This document shows positions 42,648 through 52,483 of a stretch of 64,000 nucleotides of DNA, piece after piece (positions within the stretch are counted from its first letter, which is position 1; each line of letters begins with the position of its first letter). The notes below the pieces were generated by a model. That model saw only the letters and a list, made by a program, of their open reading frames with translations, was not told the DNA's origin and searched no databases. The position numbers and the translations under genes are program-made. Source of the stretch: Listeria kieliensis (GTDB lineage Bacteria; Bacillota; Bacilli; Lactobacillales; Listeriaceae); contig NZ_LARY01000002.1 of NCBI RefSeq assembly GCF_003369925.1, positions 992,001-1,056,000 on the forward strand, in the 5' to 3' direction.

Positions 42648-43114
42648 AGGTTTCACAAAAGCTCTATATTTCCCAAAAAGAGTGTTTTACAGCCATTATT
42701 CATTCAGTTATTTATGATATAAAAAAGTCAACGGGAAAAACGAAACAAGTTCGCCAACTGCAAGGCTTTTCTTATCAGCGGACAATGTCAAATGGCATGA
42801 GAACGACAACGACCATCAGTGAAGTTGTGCCGGATGAAGTCTATCAGTTCACAACAGAAACGCTTTCTAATACACATACCACAACTTACACGATTACGGC
42901 GACAAGTGAAAATACTTGTGAAGCAACTTATACTGAAAAAATTGCAGCTGATAAAACGATGCGCAAGATGAATAATGCGATCGTAGGCTTTATGTTTGGT
43001 TTCTTTCGGAAAAGACGTGTGCGTAATTTACTAAAAGCTATTGAAATGTCTGTGATTAATGAAAGTAAAGCGAAAAAGAAAGCTTCAGAGCAAGAAGTGA
43101 AGCCGGGGAACTGA
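42644..43114 (+). CDS. DUF3284-like protein
   Basis: 156 residues, soluble, with the pattern of DUF3284 proteins (SRPBCC-like small-molecule fold): VSQKLYISQKECF at the start, QLQGFSYQRT, PDEVYQFTTETLSNTHTTTYTIT, and a basic C-terminal helix. Its ATG overlaps the membrane-protein stop. Expected just upstream of dnaX in Listeria. Function unknown. Confidence 0.65.
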   Translation: MKVSQKLYISQKECFTAIIHSVIYDIKKSTGKTKQVRQLQGFSYQRTMSNGMRTTTTISEVVPDEVYQFTTETLSNTHTTTYTITATSENTCEATYTEKIAADKTMRKMNNAIVGFMFGFFRKRRVRNLLKAIEMSVINESKAKKKASEQEVKPGN

Positions 43115-43128
43115 TTTTTAAAAGGGAA

Positions 43129-43163
43129 AGCATTCACTAGTCAATTTAGTGCGTGCTTTTTTG
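43129..43163 (+). terminator. Terminator upstream of dnaX
   Basis: AGCA-CACTA pairs with TAGTG-TGCT across an internal loop (43129-43157), and T follows. Confidence 0.65.
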
Positions 43164-43184
43164 TCACTTAGTAGAAGTTTCTCC

Positions 43185-43213
43185 TTATCAAACGAAGGGA
43201 AGTAAGCTATAAT
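43185..43213 (+). promoter_or_regulatory. Promoter of dnaX
   Basis: A -35 TTATCA (43185-43190) and a -10 TATAAT (43208-43213) are 17 bases apart, about 33 bases before the ATG. Confidence 0.7.
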
Positions 43214-43245
43214 AGTACTACTAAGATCGAGAGGGAGAGTGGAAG

Positions 43246-44997
43246 ATGGCATATCAAGCATTATATCGTGTGTTTCGGCCACAGTCGTTTGATGATGTTG
43301 TCGGACAAAGCCATGTGACGCGTACACTGCAAAATGCAATTACCCAAAATAAAACGTCGCATGCCTATTTGTTCAGTGGACCCCGTGGAACAGGGAAAAC
43401 GAGTGCAGCCAAGATTTTTGCCAAAGCAATTAACTGTGAAAACCCGGTCAATGGGGAGCCCTGCAACGAGTGCGAAACGTGTAAGTCGATTACAGAAGGC
43501 TCAAATCCCGATGTCCTCGAAATTGATGCAGCGAGTAACAATGGCGTCGAAGAAATTCGTGATATTCGCGAAAAAGTAAAATACGCCCCCACGGTTTCTA
43601 AGTATAAGATATATATTATTGACGAAGTGCACATGCTTTCAACAGGAGCCTTTAATGCGCTACTTAAGACGCTTGAAGAACCTCCTAAACATGTGATTTT
43701 CATATTGGCTACAACAGAACCACATAAGTTACCGCTCACCATTATTTCTCGGGTGCAGCGTTTTGATTTTAAACGAATCACCACACAAGATATTACGGAA
43801 CGAATGGCTTATATTTTAAACGAAGAAAAAATTCCGTTTGATGAAAAAGCGCTCGCCATTATTGCGCGGGCGGCTGAGGGCGGCATGCGGGATGCACTTA
43901 GTTTGCTCGACCAAGTCATTTCCTATGGTTCTGAGGAAGTAAGCGTAACAGATGCGCTTGAAATTACTGGTTCTGTTTCGCAAAACTTGCTTACGGAACT
44001 CGTTAAAAGTGTTATGGAATGCGATGCCGAGCAAGCAATCCGAAATTTATCAGCGCTACTTGCAGAAGGCAAAGACCCAGTTCGGCTGGTAGAGGATCTA
44101 CTCGTTTTCTTCCGAGATATTTTACTTTATCAAAAGGCGCCGCAACTCGAGGAATCACTTGAGCGAGCTGTGGCGGACGAAGCCTTCCAAGAACTTGCAT
44201 CAGAAGCGAATTCTGTTCGAATTTACGAGTGCGTCGATTTGCTGAACAAGGCGCAACAACAAATGCGTTTTTCCAATCATCCGGGAATCTATGTCGAGGT
44301 GGCTGTGGTTCAACTTACGCAAACGAAAGGCGCTATTACTAGTGACTCAAGCGGGGAATCTGGAGCGGGAATTTCGAATGAAGAAGTTCAGAAACTCCAA
44401 ACTGAACTGAGTGCGCTTCGCCGTGAAGTGGATGAGCTAAAGAAAAACGGCGTAAAAGCAAGTGAAACTTCTTCAAGTGAAAAAGCGAGCCGTCCGAAAA
44501 AAGCGGCGATGAATAGCAGCAAGGGCTTTAAAGCGCCAGTAGGCAAGATTAATCATGTGCTTGGCGTGGCAAAGAAAAAAGATTTACAGATGATTCGAAG
44601 TGTGTGGAGCGAATTGTTATCCATGTTGATCGCTTCGCAGGCGGCACTTTTAAATGAAGCAGAACCCGTAGCTGCTTCGGACGATACTTTTGTGTTAAAA
44701 TTTAAGCATGAGATTCACTGTCAGATGGCCATGGAAAATGCTTCGTTTGTCGAAACGGTCGAAACAAGCATTTCAAGGCTGACGCAGGCTAATTATCATT
44801 TTATTGGTATCCCAGAAGATCAGTGGCATGATGTCCGCGAAAATTTCATCAAGCTGCATAATAATGGCAGCGAGGAAATGGATGGCGAGGGTGCGTCTGC
44901 GGAAAACGCGAGCGGGGCTGACACAAATTCAGAAGATCAGTTTGTAGCCGAAGCAGCGAAACTAGTCGGTGATGACTTACTTGAAGTAAAAGAATAA
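43246..44997 (+). CDS. dnaX: DNA polymerase III subunit gamma/tau
   Basis: 583 residues, the clamp-loader ATPase. Walker [10 protein letters not shown] (45-53), a zinc-binding cysteine group (C64, C73, C76, C79 in [16 protein letters not shown]), Walker B IIDEVHML and sensor 1 [10 protein letters not shown] are seen. Domain III follows, then a disordered linker (about 395-440) and the C-terminal tau region that contacts PolC/DnaE. An A6 run at 44,497-44,502 in the linker is noted separately. The ATG follows GAGGGAGAG. It heads dnaX-yaaK-recR-yaaL. Confidence 0.97.
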   Translation: MAYQALYRVFRPQSFDDVVGQSHVTRTLQNAITQNKTSHAYLFSGPRGTGKTSAAKIFAKAINCENPVNGEPCNECETCKSITEGSNPDVLEIDAASNNGVEEIRDIREKVKYAPTVSKYKIYIIDEVHMLSTGAFNALLKTLEEPPKHVIFILATTEPHKLPLTIISRVQRFDFKRITTQDITERMAYILNEEKIPFDEKALAIIARAAEGGMRDALSLLDQVISYGSEEVSVTDALEITGSVSQNLLTELVKSVMECDAEQAIRNLSALLAEGKDPVRLVEDLLVFFRDILLYQKAPQLEESLERAVADEAFQELASEANSVRIYECVDLLNKAQQQMRFSNHPGIYVEVAVVQLTQTKGAITSDSSGESGAGISNEEVQKLQTELSALRREVDELKKNGVKASETSSSEKASRPKKAAMNSSKGFKAPVGKINHVLGVAKKKDLQMIRSVWSELLSMLIASQAALLNEAEPVAASDDTFVLKFKHEIHCQMAMENASFVETVETSISRLTQANYHFIGIPEDQWHDVRENFIKLHNNGSEEMDGEGASAENASGADTNSEDQFVAEAAKLVGDDLLEVKE

Positions 44998-45023
44998 ATT
45001 TTTTTAGAAGAGGAGAATATTTT

Positions 45024-45341
45024 ATGCGTGGAATGGGTAATATGCAAGGTATGATGAAACAAATGCAGAAAATGCAAAAAGAAATGGCGAAAGCACAAGC
45101 GGAATTAGAGGCTTCTGAGTTCACTGGAACAGCTGGAGGCGAAATGGTTTCCGTTAAAGTAAGCGGGAAACGCGAAGTGCTTGATGTGGTTATTAAAGAA
45201 GAAGTGGTTGATCCTGAAGACGTAGAAATGCTACAAGATTTAGTTCTTGCGGCAACAAACGATGCGCTTAAGCAACTCGAAGAAACGACTTCACAAAAAA
45301 TGGGCAAATTCACGCAAGGAATGAACATTCCTGGGCTATAA
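45024..45341 (+). CDS. yaaK: YbaB/EbfC nucleoid-associated protein
   Basis: 105 residues: Met-rich N-terminal coil ([29 protein letters not shown]), then the beta core [25 protein letters not shown] and a C-terminal helix. It forms tweezer-like dimers that bind DNA. AGAGGAG precedes the ATG. A hairpin at its 3' end separates it partially from recR. Confidence 0.95.
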   Translation: MRGMGNMQGMMKQMQKMQKEMAKAQAELEASEFTGTAGGEMVSVKVSGKREVLDVVIKEEVVDPEDVEMLQDLVLAATNDALKQLEETTSQKMGKFTQGMNIPGL

Positions 45342-45350
45342 GTTTACGGC

Positions 45351-45382
45351 GGCAGGACAAAGCTCGTCCTGCCTGCTTTTTT
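45351..45382 (+). terminator. Hairpin between yaaK and recR
   Basis: GGCAGGAC (45351-45358) pairs with GTCCTGCC (45366-45373), followed by TGC and six T. It may reduce transcription into recR. Confidence 0.8.
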
Positions 45383-45399
45383 GAAAGTGAGCGATGCAG

Positions 45400-45996
45400 A
45401 TGCATTACCCTGAACCGATAACAAAATTAATTGATAGTTTTATGAAGCTTCCAGGGATTGGTCCAAAATCCGCGGCACGCTTAGCTTTTTTTGTTTTGGA
45501 CATGAAAGAAGATGATGTCCTTAACTTCGCAAAGGCACTTGTTGATGCCAAACGAAACTTAACATTTTGTTCTGTTTGTGGACACATTACGGACCAAGAT
45601 CCGTGCTATATCTGTTCGGATACGAGTCGCGACCGGAGCGTCATTTGTGTGGTTGAAGAGCCGCGCGATGTGATTGCGATGGAAAAAATGCGAGACTATA
45701 ATGGACTTTATCATGTTTTGCATGGTACGATTTCGCCAATGGATGGAGTGGGCCCGGAAGATATTAATATTGCTGATTTGATCAAGCGGCTTCAAAATGA
45801 AGAAGTCGAAGAAGTGATTCTCGCTACGAATCCTAATGTTGAAGGAGAAGCGACTGCGATGTATATTTCACGTCTTGTGAAACCAAGCGGAATTAAAGTA
45901 ACGCGTATTGCCCATGGTTTACCAGTTGGGGGCGATTTAGAATATGCAGATGAAGTGACACTATCCAAGGCTCTTGAAGGTAGACGGGAAGTTTAA
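45400..45996 (+). CDS. recR: Recombination mediator RecR
   Basis: 198 residues from ATG 45400, which gives [14 protein letters not shown] as in other Listeria RecR and a better distance from GTGAG than the ATG at 45394. Helix-hairpin-helix [15 protein letters not shown], zinc finger [16 protein letters not shown] and Toprim [13 protein letters not shown] are visible, with the Walker-like [23 protein letters not shown] at the end. It works with RecF/RecO to load RecA at gaps. Confidence 0.97.
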   Translation: MHYPEPITKLIDSFMKLPGIGPKSAARLAFFVLDMKEDDVLNFAKALVDAKRNLTFCSVCGHITDQDPCYICSDTSRDRSVICVVEEPRDVIAMEKMRDYNGLYHVLHGTISPMDGVGPEDINIADLIKRLQNEEVEEVILATNPNVEGEATAMYISRLVKPSGIKVTRIAHGLPVGGDLEYADEVTLSKALEGRREV

Positions 45997-46018
45997 CGGA
46001 CAATAGAGGTGATTGACG

Positions 46019-46288
46019 ATGGAATCTAGAAGCAGAACGCACAGTGGCAACAAGCGACATGCCAAACGGAAAAGAAAAACGCGGATTGGCAAGCTTCACA
46101 AAAGTTATGATGAATATCTGCTCGAACTAATTGAAGTCACACAGGAAAAATGGCAAAAAGAACGAGAACTGTTAGATCGAAGCTTTGGCTATGATCCGAG
46201 ACTTGAATTTGAAGTAAAAAAAGCAGAAATGAAATACTTTTATTTGTTTAAGGAAGCTAGGTACCGCCAGATTAGCGGTAGAAAATAA
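46019..46288 (+). CDS. yaaL: DUF2508 protein YaaL
   Basis: 89 residues from ATG 46019 (GAGGTG seven bases upstream). A basic head (RSRTHSGNKRHAKRKRKTRIG), then a helical YDEYLLELIEVTQEKW and DPRLEFEVKKAEMKYFYLFKEAR match the YaaL family that follows recR in Bacillus and Listeria. Function unknown. Confidence 0.85.
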   Translation: MESRSRTHSGNKRHAKRKRKTRIGKLHKSYDEYLLELIEVTQEKWQKERELLDRSFGYDPRLEFEVKKAEMKYFYLFKEARYRQISGRK

Positions 46289-46305
46289 GAAATTATTTTG
46301 CATAG

Positions 46306-46340
46306 AGGGTTGTTAGGTTTACCTAGCAGCCCTTTAAACT
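46306..46340 (+). terminator. Terminator of the dnaX-recR-yaaL cluster
   Basis: AGGGTTGTTAGGT pairs imperfectly with ACCTAGCAGCCCT (46321-46333), followed by TTTAAACTTTT. Confidence 0.65.
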
Positions 46341-46361
46341 TTTAAAAAGGGAGTGTTTGCT

Positions 46362-46832
46362 TTGAACCGGGAAATTGAGAATTACTGGCTAAAATATGCA
46401 AGTGAACATAATTTAAATCTACAAGTGCCAGATTACTGGATGTTTGGAGATGGAAGCAAGAAAATGGGGGATGAATTAGCAGATTTAGTTCTTGCTGGTA
46501 AAAAAACGGGAACATGTGCAGCTAAAGTGGTTTACGACCTTGAAAATGAAGTGATGCCAACCGTTGGGCAATATGATATTGTGTTAAATGGTGATGAGTT
46601 TCCAGTTGCAATCATTAAGTATACGGCGGTTGAAGAAGTACCAATGAATGAAGTATCAGAAGCTTTTGCTTTATCAGAAGGAGAGGGAGACTTGACTTAT
46701 AATTATTGGTACACAGAACATGAAAAATTCTTTACATGGGAATTAAAACAATACGGGATGACATTCAGGCCGGATTTGATTCTAGTATGCCAGACGTTTG
46801 AAGTTGTGGATGCCAATTCAAATCGTTTATAA
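46362..46832 (+). CDS. ASCH-domain protein (YhfF-like)
   Basis: 156 residues from TTG 46362, the codon at normal distance from AAAGGGAG. The ASCH fold is suggested by LADLVLAGKKTGTCAAKVVYDLE, PTVGQYDIVLNGDEFPVAIIKYTAVEEVPMNEV, and AFALSEGEGDLTYNYWYTEHEKFF. Members bind RNA or nucleosides, and some are amidohydrolases on modified nucleosides. Monocistronic. Confidence 0.8.
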   Translation: MNREIENYWLKYASEHNLNLQVPDYWMFGDGSKKMGDELADLVLAGKKTGTCAAKVVYDLENEVMPTVGQYDIVLNGDEFPVAIIKYTAVEEVPMNEVSEAFALSEGEGDLTYNYWYTEHEKFFTWELKQYGMTFRPDLILVCQTFEVVDANSNRL

Positions 46833-46871
46833 AAAGAGCTTTGTTGCAAGTCTTGCAACAAAGCTCTTTTT
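46831..46871. terminator. Bidirectional terminator
   Basis: AAAAAGAGCTTTGTTGCAA pairs perfectly with TTGCAACAAAGCTCTTTTT (46831-46871), between convergent genes. Confidence 0.95.
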
Positions 46872-46874
46872 GGA

Positions 46875-47723
46875 TCAAAATTCTTCGGGTTCTGTGCGGA
46901 CGTAAACGACATCCGGCGCGTGGCTAACACGTTCTCCGCGATTGAGTTTTTGAATGATAAGCATTTCTTCACGAGAAAGTTCGAAATCGTAAATCTCAGC
47001 ATTTTCGCGGATTCGCTCAGGTTTTTCTGATTTTGGAATAATACTGATATCATTTTGAACGTGCCAGCGTAGGATAACTTGGGCCGGCGTTTTGCCGTAT
47101 TTTTTCCCGATTTTCTTGAGTGCCGGTTCTTTTAAAGCAACGCCCCGGCCAAGTGGACTCCACGCTTGGTGGACAATACCCAACTCTTCTAAATAACGAT
47201 GGAGCAAGTGATTCGGGAAGTAAGGATGTGTTTCCAGCTGGTCAACGGCAGGAAGCACATTGGCTTTTGTCATCAAGCGGTCAAGGTGGTGTGCTTCAAA
47301 GTTGGAAACACCAATTGCGCGAATTAAGCCCTTGTCATAAAGACGTTCCAAGGCTTTCCAAGTTTCAAAAAAGGGTTCGATTTTTGGCCAGTGCACGAGA
47401 TAAAGATCAATATAATCAACCTTTAAACGCTTAAGCGAGTTCTCGAATGCCTTTAGCGTTTTATCGTAACCTTGCTCCGTATTCCAAACCTTCGTTGTAA
47501 TAAAATAGTCTTCTCGGTTCAAGTTTGAGGAGCGGAAAAAATCACCGATATATTTTTCATTGTGATAAAATTGAGCAGTATCGAATAAGCGATAACCTGC
47601 CAGTGCAGCCGCTTCAAGCGAGCGATGCAGTTCGTTTTCATCAACCAGTTTATAGGCGCCAAAACCGTGCCGTGGCATGAGAACACCATTGTTCAAACGT
47701 ACTTTATCCGTAAAAGATTTCAT
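46875..47723 (-). CDS. Aldo/keto reductase
   Basis: 282 residues. The AKR tetrad is visible: Asp48 and Tyr53 in FDTAQFYHNE, Lys78 in ITTKVWN, and His111 in DLYLVHWP. NADPH-binding SIIPKSEKPERIRENAEIYDFEL lies near the C-terminus. It looks like the AKR5 (2,5-diketogluconate/glyoxal reductase) group; physiological substrate unknown. It sits between the dha operon and yaaL as in L. monocytogenes. ATG start with GAGGG. Confidence 0.9.
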   Translation of the reverse strand: MKSFTDKVRLNNGVLMPRHGFGAYKLVDENELHRSLEAAALAGYRLFDTAQFYHNEKYIGDFFRSSNLNREDYFITTKVWNTEQGYDKTLKAFENSLKRLKVDYIDLYLVHWPKIEPFFETWKALERLYDKGLIRAIGVSNFEAHHLDRLMTKANVLPAVDQLETHPYFPNHLLHRYLEELGIVHQAWSPLGRGVALKEPALKKIGKKYGKTPAQVILRWHVQNDISIIPKSEKPERIRENAEIYDFELSREEMLIIQKLNRGERVSHAPDVVYVRTEPEEF

Positions 47724-47784
47724 TTATTTTCCCTCCACTCCATTCTCCATTTCAGAATACCAAAAAACGAAAAATCTTGCACGA

Positions 47785-47822
47785 GAAAAGGCGAAGCCTG
47801 TTTCACGTGAAACAGGCTTCGC
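47785..47822. promoter_or_regulatory. Perfect parS site inside the dha terminator
   Basis: A 32-base perfect palindrome (47791-47822) has GCGAAGCC/GGCTTCGC arms around TGTTTCACGTGAAACA (47799-47814), identical to the Spo0J/ParB binding consensus. On the minus strand it is followed by TTTTCTCG, so it also acts as the intrinsic terminator of dhaKLM. Origin-proximal parS sites are expected in this part of a Listeria chromosome. Confidence 0.85.
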
Positions 47823-47836
47823 CGGTATTACTTCCA

Positions 47837-48208
47837 CTATTTGATTTCGATGGATTTTAAATTTTCTTTGATGACTTCCGGCTTCTCGTCCATTTGAACT
47901 TGCGCTGCCGTCGCATAAGCACCTTCTAATATTGGCGCATTGAAAAGAATAATTTCCTTATCTAAAAGTTCCATAACCGTTTCAATATTCATCTTCGCGC
48001 TACCAAGATCATAAAAAGCATACACTTTTTCAGCAGAATTTTTTTCGAAGGCTTCGTTTACTTTGTCAAAACTTGTTCCGATGCCGCCATCATCTGTGCC
48101 GCCTGAATAAGTAATCGAAACATCAGCTGCCACTTGGCTGATAATATCTGAAACACCTTTCGCTACATCTTTTGAGTGAGAAATAATCACAATGCCATAC
48201 TCTTTCAT
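47837..48208 (-). CDS. dhaM: Dihydroxyacetone kinase phosphotransferase subunit DhaM
   Basis: 123 residues, EIIA-Man-like fold. The phosphorylated histidine is His11 in GIVIISHSKDVAKG; YSGGTDDGGIGTSF and YAFYDLGSAKMN are typical. It passes phosphate from the PTS (HPr) to ADP bound on DhaL. It is the short form without fused HPr/EI domains. It ends the dhaKLM operon three bases after dhaL. Confidence 0.95.
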   Translation of the reverse strand: MKEYGIVIISHSKDVAKGVSDIISQVAADVSITYSGGTDDGGIGTSFDKVNEAFEKNSAEKVYAFYDLGSAKMNIETVMELLDKEIILFNAPILEGAYATAAQVQMDEKPEVIKENLKSIEIK

Positions 48209-48211
48209 AGG

Positions 48212-48811
48212 TTATTCCGCTCCTTCCGATTTTAATAATGCTTGAAACAGCAAGCTGGAAGAATAAGCGCCAGGATCGAGATGCCCGATGGAACGCTCGC
48301 CGAGATAAGATGCCCGACCTTTTGTTGCTTTCATATCTTTGGTCTTTTGAAGAGCCGCTTCAATGGCATCACTTGTGAATTCATCTTGGCGCATCGCATT
48401 GATCGAAGGTTCCCAAACATCAATCATCGTTTTTTCACCAGCATGCGATTTTCCTCTATTTTCAATTCCTTCAAGACCAGCTTCAAAAATATCAGGGAGT
48501 TGATCTTTTGTGAGTGTATCCGAATCAATTTTTTTACTCATATTTAAAAAAGCAGAGCCATACAGCGGGCCGGAAGCACCGCCGACTTTACTAAGGAGCG
48601 TCATCGCTGTCGTCTTAAATACATCTTTTAAAGTAGCGGGCGTTTTTTCTGAAAAAGCTTTTTTCAGTTCCGTAAGGCCTCGCGCCATATTTACTCCGTG
48701 GTCACCATCACCGATCGCTTGGTCCAAGTCGCTTAGTAACTGTTTATTTTCGATAACGCGATCTGCAAAATCATCTAAAAATTGAATTGCCCATTCTTTA
48801 TCTAAAGCCAT
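48212..48811 (-). CDS. dhaL: Dihydroxyacetone kinase ADP-binding subunit DhaL
   Basis: 199 residues, all-helical barrel. ADP/Mg-binding motifs are DQAIGDGDHGVNMARG (about 25-40) and the glycine-rich SKVGGASGPLYGSAF (about 74-88), with HAGEKTMIDVWEPS. It transfers phosphate from DhaM to dihydroxyacetone bound on DhaK. Good ribosome site GGAGGATGAAGG; 16 bases after dhaK. Confidence 0.95.
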   Translation of the reverse strand: MALDKEWAIQFLDDFADRVIENKQLLSDLDQAIGDGDHGVNMARGLTELKKAFSEKTPATLKDVFKTTAMTLLSKVGGASGPLYGSAFLNMSKKIDSDTLTKDQLPDIFEAGLEGIENRGKSHAGEKTMIDVWEPSINAMRQDEFTSDAIEAALQKTKDMKATKGRASYLGERSIGHLDPGAYSSSLLFQALLKSEGAE

Positions 48812-48827
48812 CCTTCATCCTCCTCCA

Positions 48828-49820
48828 TTATTTCCATGCGATCGTTTGTACAGGGAAATCAAGTAGTTCAAGCCATTTTTCATCTTCAAGTTTTAAAACA
48901 GTGAGCGACAAACCAGCCATTTCAAGCGACGTCATGTAGTCTCCGACGATGGTTTTTTGGATAGTTACTCCTTTTTCGCCTAGTAATTCATGGACATCAT
49001 TTGAAAAGATATATTGTTCCATAAGTGGCGTTGCACCCATTCCGTTTACAAGAACCACAACCTTGTCACCAGAAGCGAATTGATGTTCCTTGTCGATCCG
49101 GGCAAGTAGTTGCTTGGCGAGGTCATACGACGGCATAATCTTCTCACGGCTAAATCCTGGTTCCCCGTGAATGCCGATTCCAAGTTCGATTTCATCAGCG
49201 CCCAGTTCGAATCCGGGGTGACCAACTTCTGGCACGGTACAAGGCGAAAGCGCCACACCAATTGTTTTAATGGAACGAATTACTTTTTCGCCAAGCGCTT
49301 TCAGTTCGGAAAGGCTCGCTCCAGCTTCTGCGGCAGCACCGACGATTTTGTGTACTAAAACGGTTCCCGCTACGCCGCGGCGCCCAGTTGTAAATGTGCT
49401 GTCCTCAACGGCGATATCATCATCAACAATCACTTGGTCGACCTTGATATCATCACCTTCTGCAAGTTCTTTCGCCATATCAAAATTCATCACGTCACCT
49501 GTGTAATTTTTGACGATTAAGAGCACACCTTTGCCTTGATCGGCAGCTTTGATTCCTTCGTAAATTTGGTCCGGCGTTGGTGAAGTGAAAACATCGCCGC
49601 AAACGGCTGCAGAAAGCATTCCCTGTCCAACATAACCAGCATGCGCGGGTTCGTGACCAGATCCGCCTCCGCTTACGAGACCGACTTTTCCGGGCCGTTT
49701 ATCAATACGTGCAAGAACTCGTGTATCAGGAATACGTTCGATCAGATCTGGATGTGACTTTGCGAGGCCTTCCACCATTTGTTCAACGACTTGATCTGTA
49801 CCATTGATTATTTTTTTCAT
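48828..49820 (-). CDS. dhaK: Dihydroxyacetone kinase substrate-binding subunit DhaK
   Basis: 330 residues. The glycine-rich GLVSGGGSGHEPAHAGYVG (about 48-66) and the hemiaminal-forming histidine in GIGIHGEPGFSREK (His about 217) are present. It binds dihydroxyacetone covalently for phosphorylation by DhaL. First gene of the operon; GGAGG precedes the ATG. A weak CcpA-like TGAAACG motif lies near 49,888 but is not convincing. Confidence 0.95.
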   Translation of the reverse strand: MKKIINGTDQVVEQMVEGLAKSHPDLIERIPDTRVLARIDKRPGKVGLVSGGGSGHEPAHAGYVGQGMLSAAVCGDVFTSPTPDQIYEGIKAADQGKGVLLIVKNYTGDVMNFDMAKELAEGDDIKVDQVIVDDDIAVEDSTFTTGRRGVAGTVLVHKIVGAAAEAGASLSELKALGEKVIRSIKTIGVALSPCTVPEVGHPGFELGADEIELGIGIHGEPGFSREKIMPSYDLAKQLLARIDKEHQFASGDKVVVLVNGMGATPLMEQYIFSNDVHELLGEKGVTIQKTIVGDYMTSLEMAGLSLTVLKLEDEKWLELLDFPVQTIAWK

Positions 49821-49971
49821 CAGCCCTAACTCCTCCTTGAAAAAGATGGTTTTACACTTAAAAATTCCCTAGAAAGAAAAGGTTGAAACGTTATTTTTGA
49901 AATTGCTTACAATATTCGTTTTAAAGGCTCGGAAGTGATACAATAGGGGCATGAAAAAAGGGGGGGTTGTG

Positions 49972-51348
49972 ATGATAAGTCAAGAGGAAACACCGCTTCT
50001 TCAGGCGATCGAGCAACATATTAAAAAAAATCCAGTTTCACTTCACGTTCCAGGACACAAAAATGGTGCCTTGTACGGTGGCGACTGGCAAGAAATTTTG
50101 AGGTATGATTTGACGGAAATTAATGGCATGGATGATCTGCATCATCCTGAAAGTGTCATCTTGAAGTCGGAGGAGTTACTCAGGGATGCTTACGGGGCAC
50201 GGGAGAGCTTCTTTTTAGTCGGTGGATCAACGAGTGGGAATCTTGCGATGATTCTTGCTTCACTTCGGCATGGCGATTCGGCGATTGTGGCGCGGGATGT
50301 ACATAAGTCAGTGATTCATGCGCTTGAACTAGCTGGTGCGAATCCGATTTTTATTGAGCCGAAAAAAGATGCGGTGACTGGGACGGCCGCTGGACTAGAT
50401 CCAGTGCTGTTGGAGCAAGTTTTGGATGCGAATCCGGATGTGCGCGCCGTTATTGTTACCTATCCGAATTATTATGGAGCCGTTTTTCAGCTAGACCGAA
50501 TTGTAGCGGTGGCTCATCGTTACGGGGCGCTTGCGCTTGTGGATGAGGCACACGGCGCTCATTTTATTGCGAGTGATGAATTTCCAAGGGAAGCACTTCG
50601 GGCTGGGGCAGATGCGGTTGTGCAGTCTGCTCATAAGACGCTTCCGGCACTTACGATGGGGGCTTTTTTGCATGTGAATACGGATAAACTGGATGTGCGG
50701 CGCTATCTTGAGATGGTGCAGTCGAGCAGTCCGTCTTATATGGTGATGGCTTCTTTGGATGTGGCACGATGCTATGTGGCGCTTTATTCGGATGAAGATT
50801 TTAAGGCGTTTTGGAAGATGCGCGCGAAATGGCTACGATTTTTGGAGAAACAAGAACTTGAAGTGGTTTGTCCGGATGATCCGCTGAAATTGATTGTGCG
50901 GAAAAAAGGTTTTTCTGGCTATCGAATCGCGGAACAGTTGGAGCAAGCTGGATTCTATCCAGAACTAGCGGATGCTAAGCAAGTGCTTTTGATTTTGCCA
51001 CTTTTGAATAAAGGCATGGATTTTACGCCGTTTGGGCGAATAAAATGGGGGGAAGGCGACGCCCGCCAAGGGGAATCACGGATGCTGGATTTGGCGGTTC
51101 CGGATGTGAGCCGACTTTGGGTCCCGTATCAGCAGATGGCTAATTTGGAGACAGCGTTTTTACCTCTGGATGAAGCGGCGGGAGCCGTCGCAGCAGAAAA
51201 TGTGGCGCTCTATCCACCGGGGATTCCTGGCGTTCTGCGCGGAGAAAAGTTGTCGGAAAGGCAAATCAACTATTTGAAGCAAGTTCGTGGCAGACATTTT
51301 CACGGGGGAAAAAGGTTGAAAGAGGGATTCATCGAGGTTTTTTTGTGA
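49972..51348 (+). CDS. Orn/Lys/Arg decarboxylase-family PLP enzyme (YaaO-like)
   Basis: 458 residues from ATG 49972 (GTG 49969 and ATG 49951 also possible; GGGGGG upstream). Fold type I PLP enzyme: HVPGHKNGALY, GGSTSGNLAMI, VDEAHGAHF and the PLP lysine in SAHKTLPALTMGAFLHV (about 220-236). The C-terminal domain has YPPGIPGVLRGEKLSE. Homologues next to tmk (Bacillus yaaO, Listeria) are probable lysine or arginine decarboxylases, but substrate is unproven. Confidence 0.88.
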   Translation: MISQEETPLLQAIEQHIKKNPVSLHVPGHKNGALYGGDWQEILRYDLTEINGMDDLHHPESVILKSEELLRDAYGARESFFLVGGSTSGNLAMILASLRHGDSAIVARDVHKSVIHALELAGANPIFIEPKKDAVTGTAAGLDPVLLEQVLDANPDVRAVIVTYPNYYGAVFQLDRIVAVAHRYGALALVDEAHGAHFIASDEFPREALRAGADAVVQSAHKTLPALTMGAFLHVNTDKLDVRRYLEMVQSSSPSYMVMASLDVARCYVALYSDEDFKAFWKMRAKWLRFLEKQELEVVCPDDPLKLIVRKKGFSGYRIAEQLEQAGFYPELADAKQVLLILPLLNKGMDFTPFGRIKWGEGDARQGESRMLDLAVPDVSRLWVPYQQMANLETAFLPLDEAAGAVAAENVALYPPGIPGVLRGEKLSERQINYLKQVRGRHFHGGKRLKEGFIEVFL

Positions 51349-51389
51349 TATAATCAGGGGGTGAAATTTGCTTGAAGGAGAGGAAATAA

Positions 51390-52013
51390 ATGGCGATTTT
51401 TATCAGTCTCGAGGGACCAGATGGCTCGGGGAAAACGACGGCAGCGGCCTTGCTTGAAGAAAAGATGAGTGCGGCGGGGCTCGATTTTATTAAAACGCGT
51501 GAACCGGGAGGAAGCCGGATTTCTGAGAAGGTGCGAAATATTGTGCTCGGGATTGGAAATGAGGAAATGGACCCGCGGACGGAAGCGCTACTTATTGCGG
51601 GAGCGCGGCGGCAGCATGTGGTGGAAACGATTCGTCCAGCACTTGAGAGCGGGAAACATGTGCTTTGTGATCGCTTTGTCGATAGTTCGCTTGCATATCA
51701 AGGTGCGGGACGCTCAATTGGAATTCAGGAGGTTCTTGACATCAATTTGTTTGCAATCGAAGACACGTTTCCTGATAAGACGTATTATTTTGATGTGCCG
51801 GCGGAGATTGGCTTGGCGCGGATTGCCGCAAATAAGGGACGCGAGATTAATCGCCTAGATCAGGAAGATATTGCCTTCCATAGCAAGGTGCAACAAGGTT
51901 ATGAGGAAATTATCAAATTGTTTCCAGAGCGCTTTGTTCGAATCGATGGTACTGGTTCACCTGATGAAATCACGGATGCGATTTTGGCGGATATTTTAAA
52001 AACTATCAAGTGA
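51390..52013 (+). CDS. tmk: Thymidylate kinase
   Basis: 207 residues. P-loop [11 protein letters not shown] (7-17), the DRX motif [13 protein letters not shown] (about 91-103) and lid [22 protein letters not shown] mark dTMP kinase, which makes dTDP for DNA synthesis. GGAGAGG precedes the ATG. It is followed by pstA, as in Bacillus and Listeria. Confidence 0.97.
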   Translation: MAIFISLEGPDGSGKTTAAALLEEKMSAAGLDFIKTREPGGSRISEKVRNIVLGIGNEEMDPRTEALLIAGARRQHVVETIRPALESGKHVLCDRFVDSSLAYQGAGRSIGIQEVLDINLFAIEDTFPDKTYYFDVPAEIGLARIAANKGREINRLDQEDIAFHSKVQQGYEEIIKLFPERFVRIDGTGSPDEITDAILADILKTIK

Positions 52014-52069
52014 CAAGAGATGGGACTAAATGGTGTGAGAGGTATGCAAATTAGTAAAGTCTCGCTTGA

Positions 52070-52453
<384 letters not shown>

Positions 52454-52483
52454 AAACGTTACTTTGTATCTTTCTTTAAGAAA

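Noticed and set aside
49880..49900. CcpA (cre) site upstream of dhaK
   Set aside because: Only a partial match on one side (TGAAACG); the second half does not fit.
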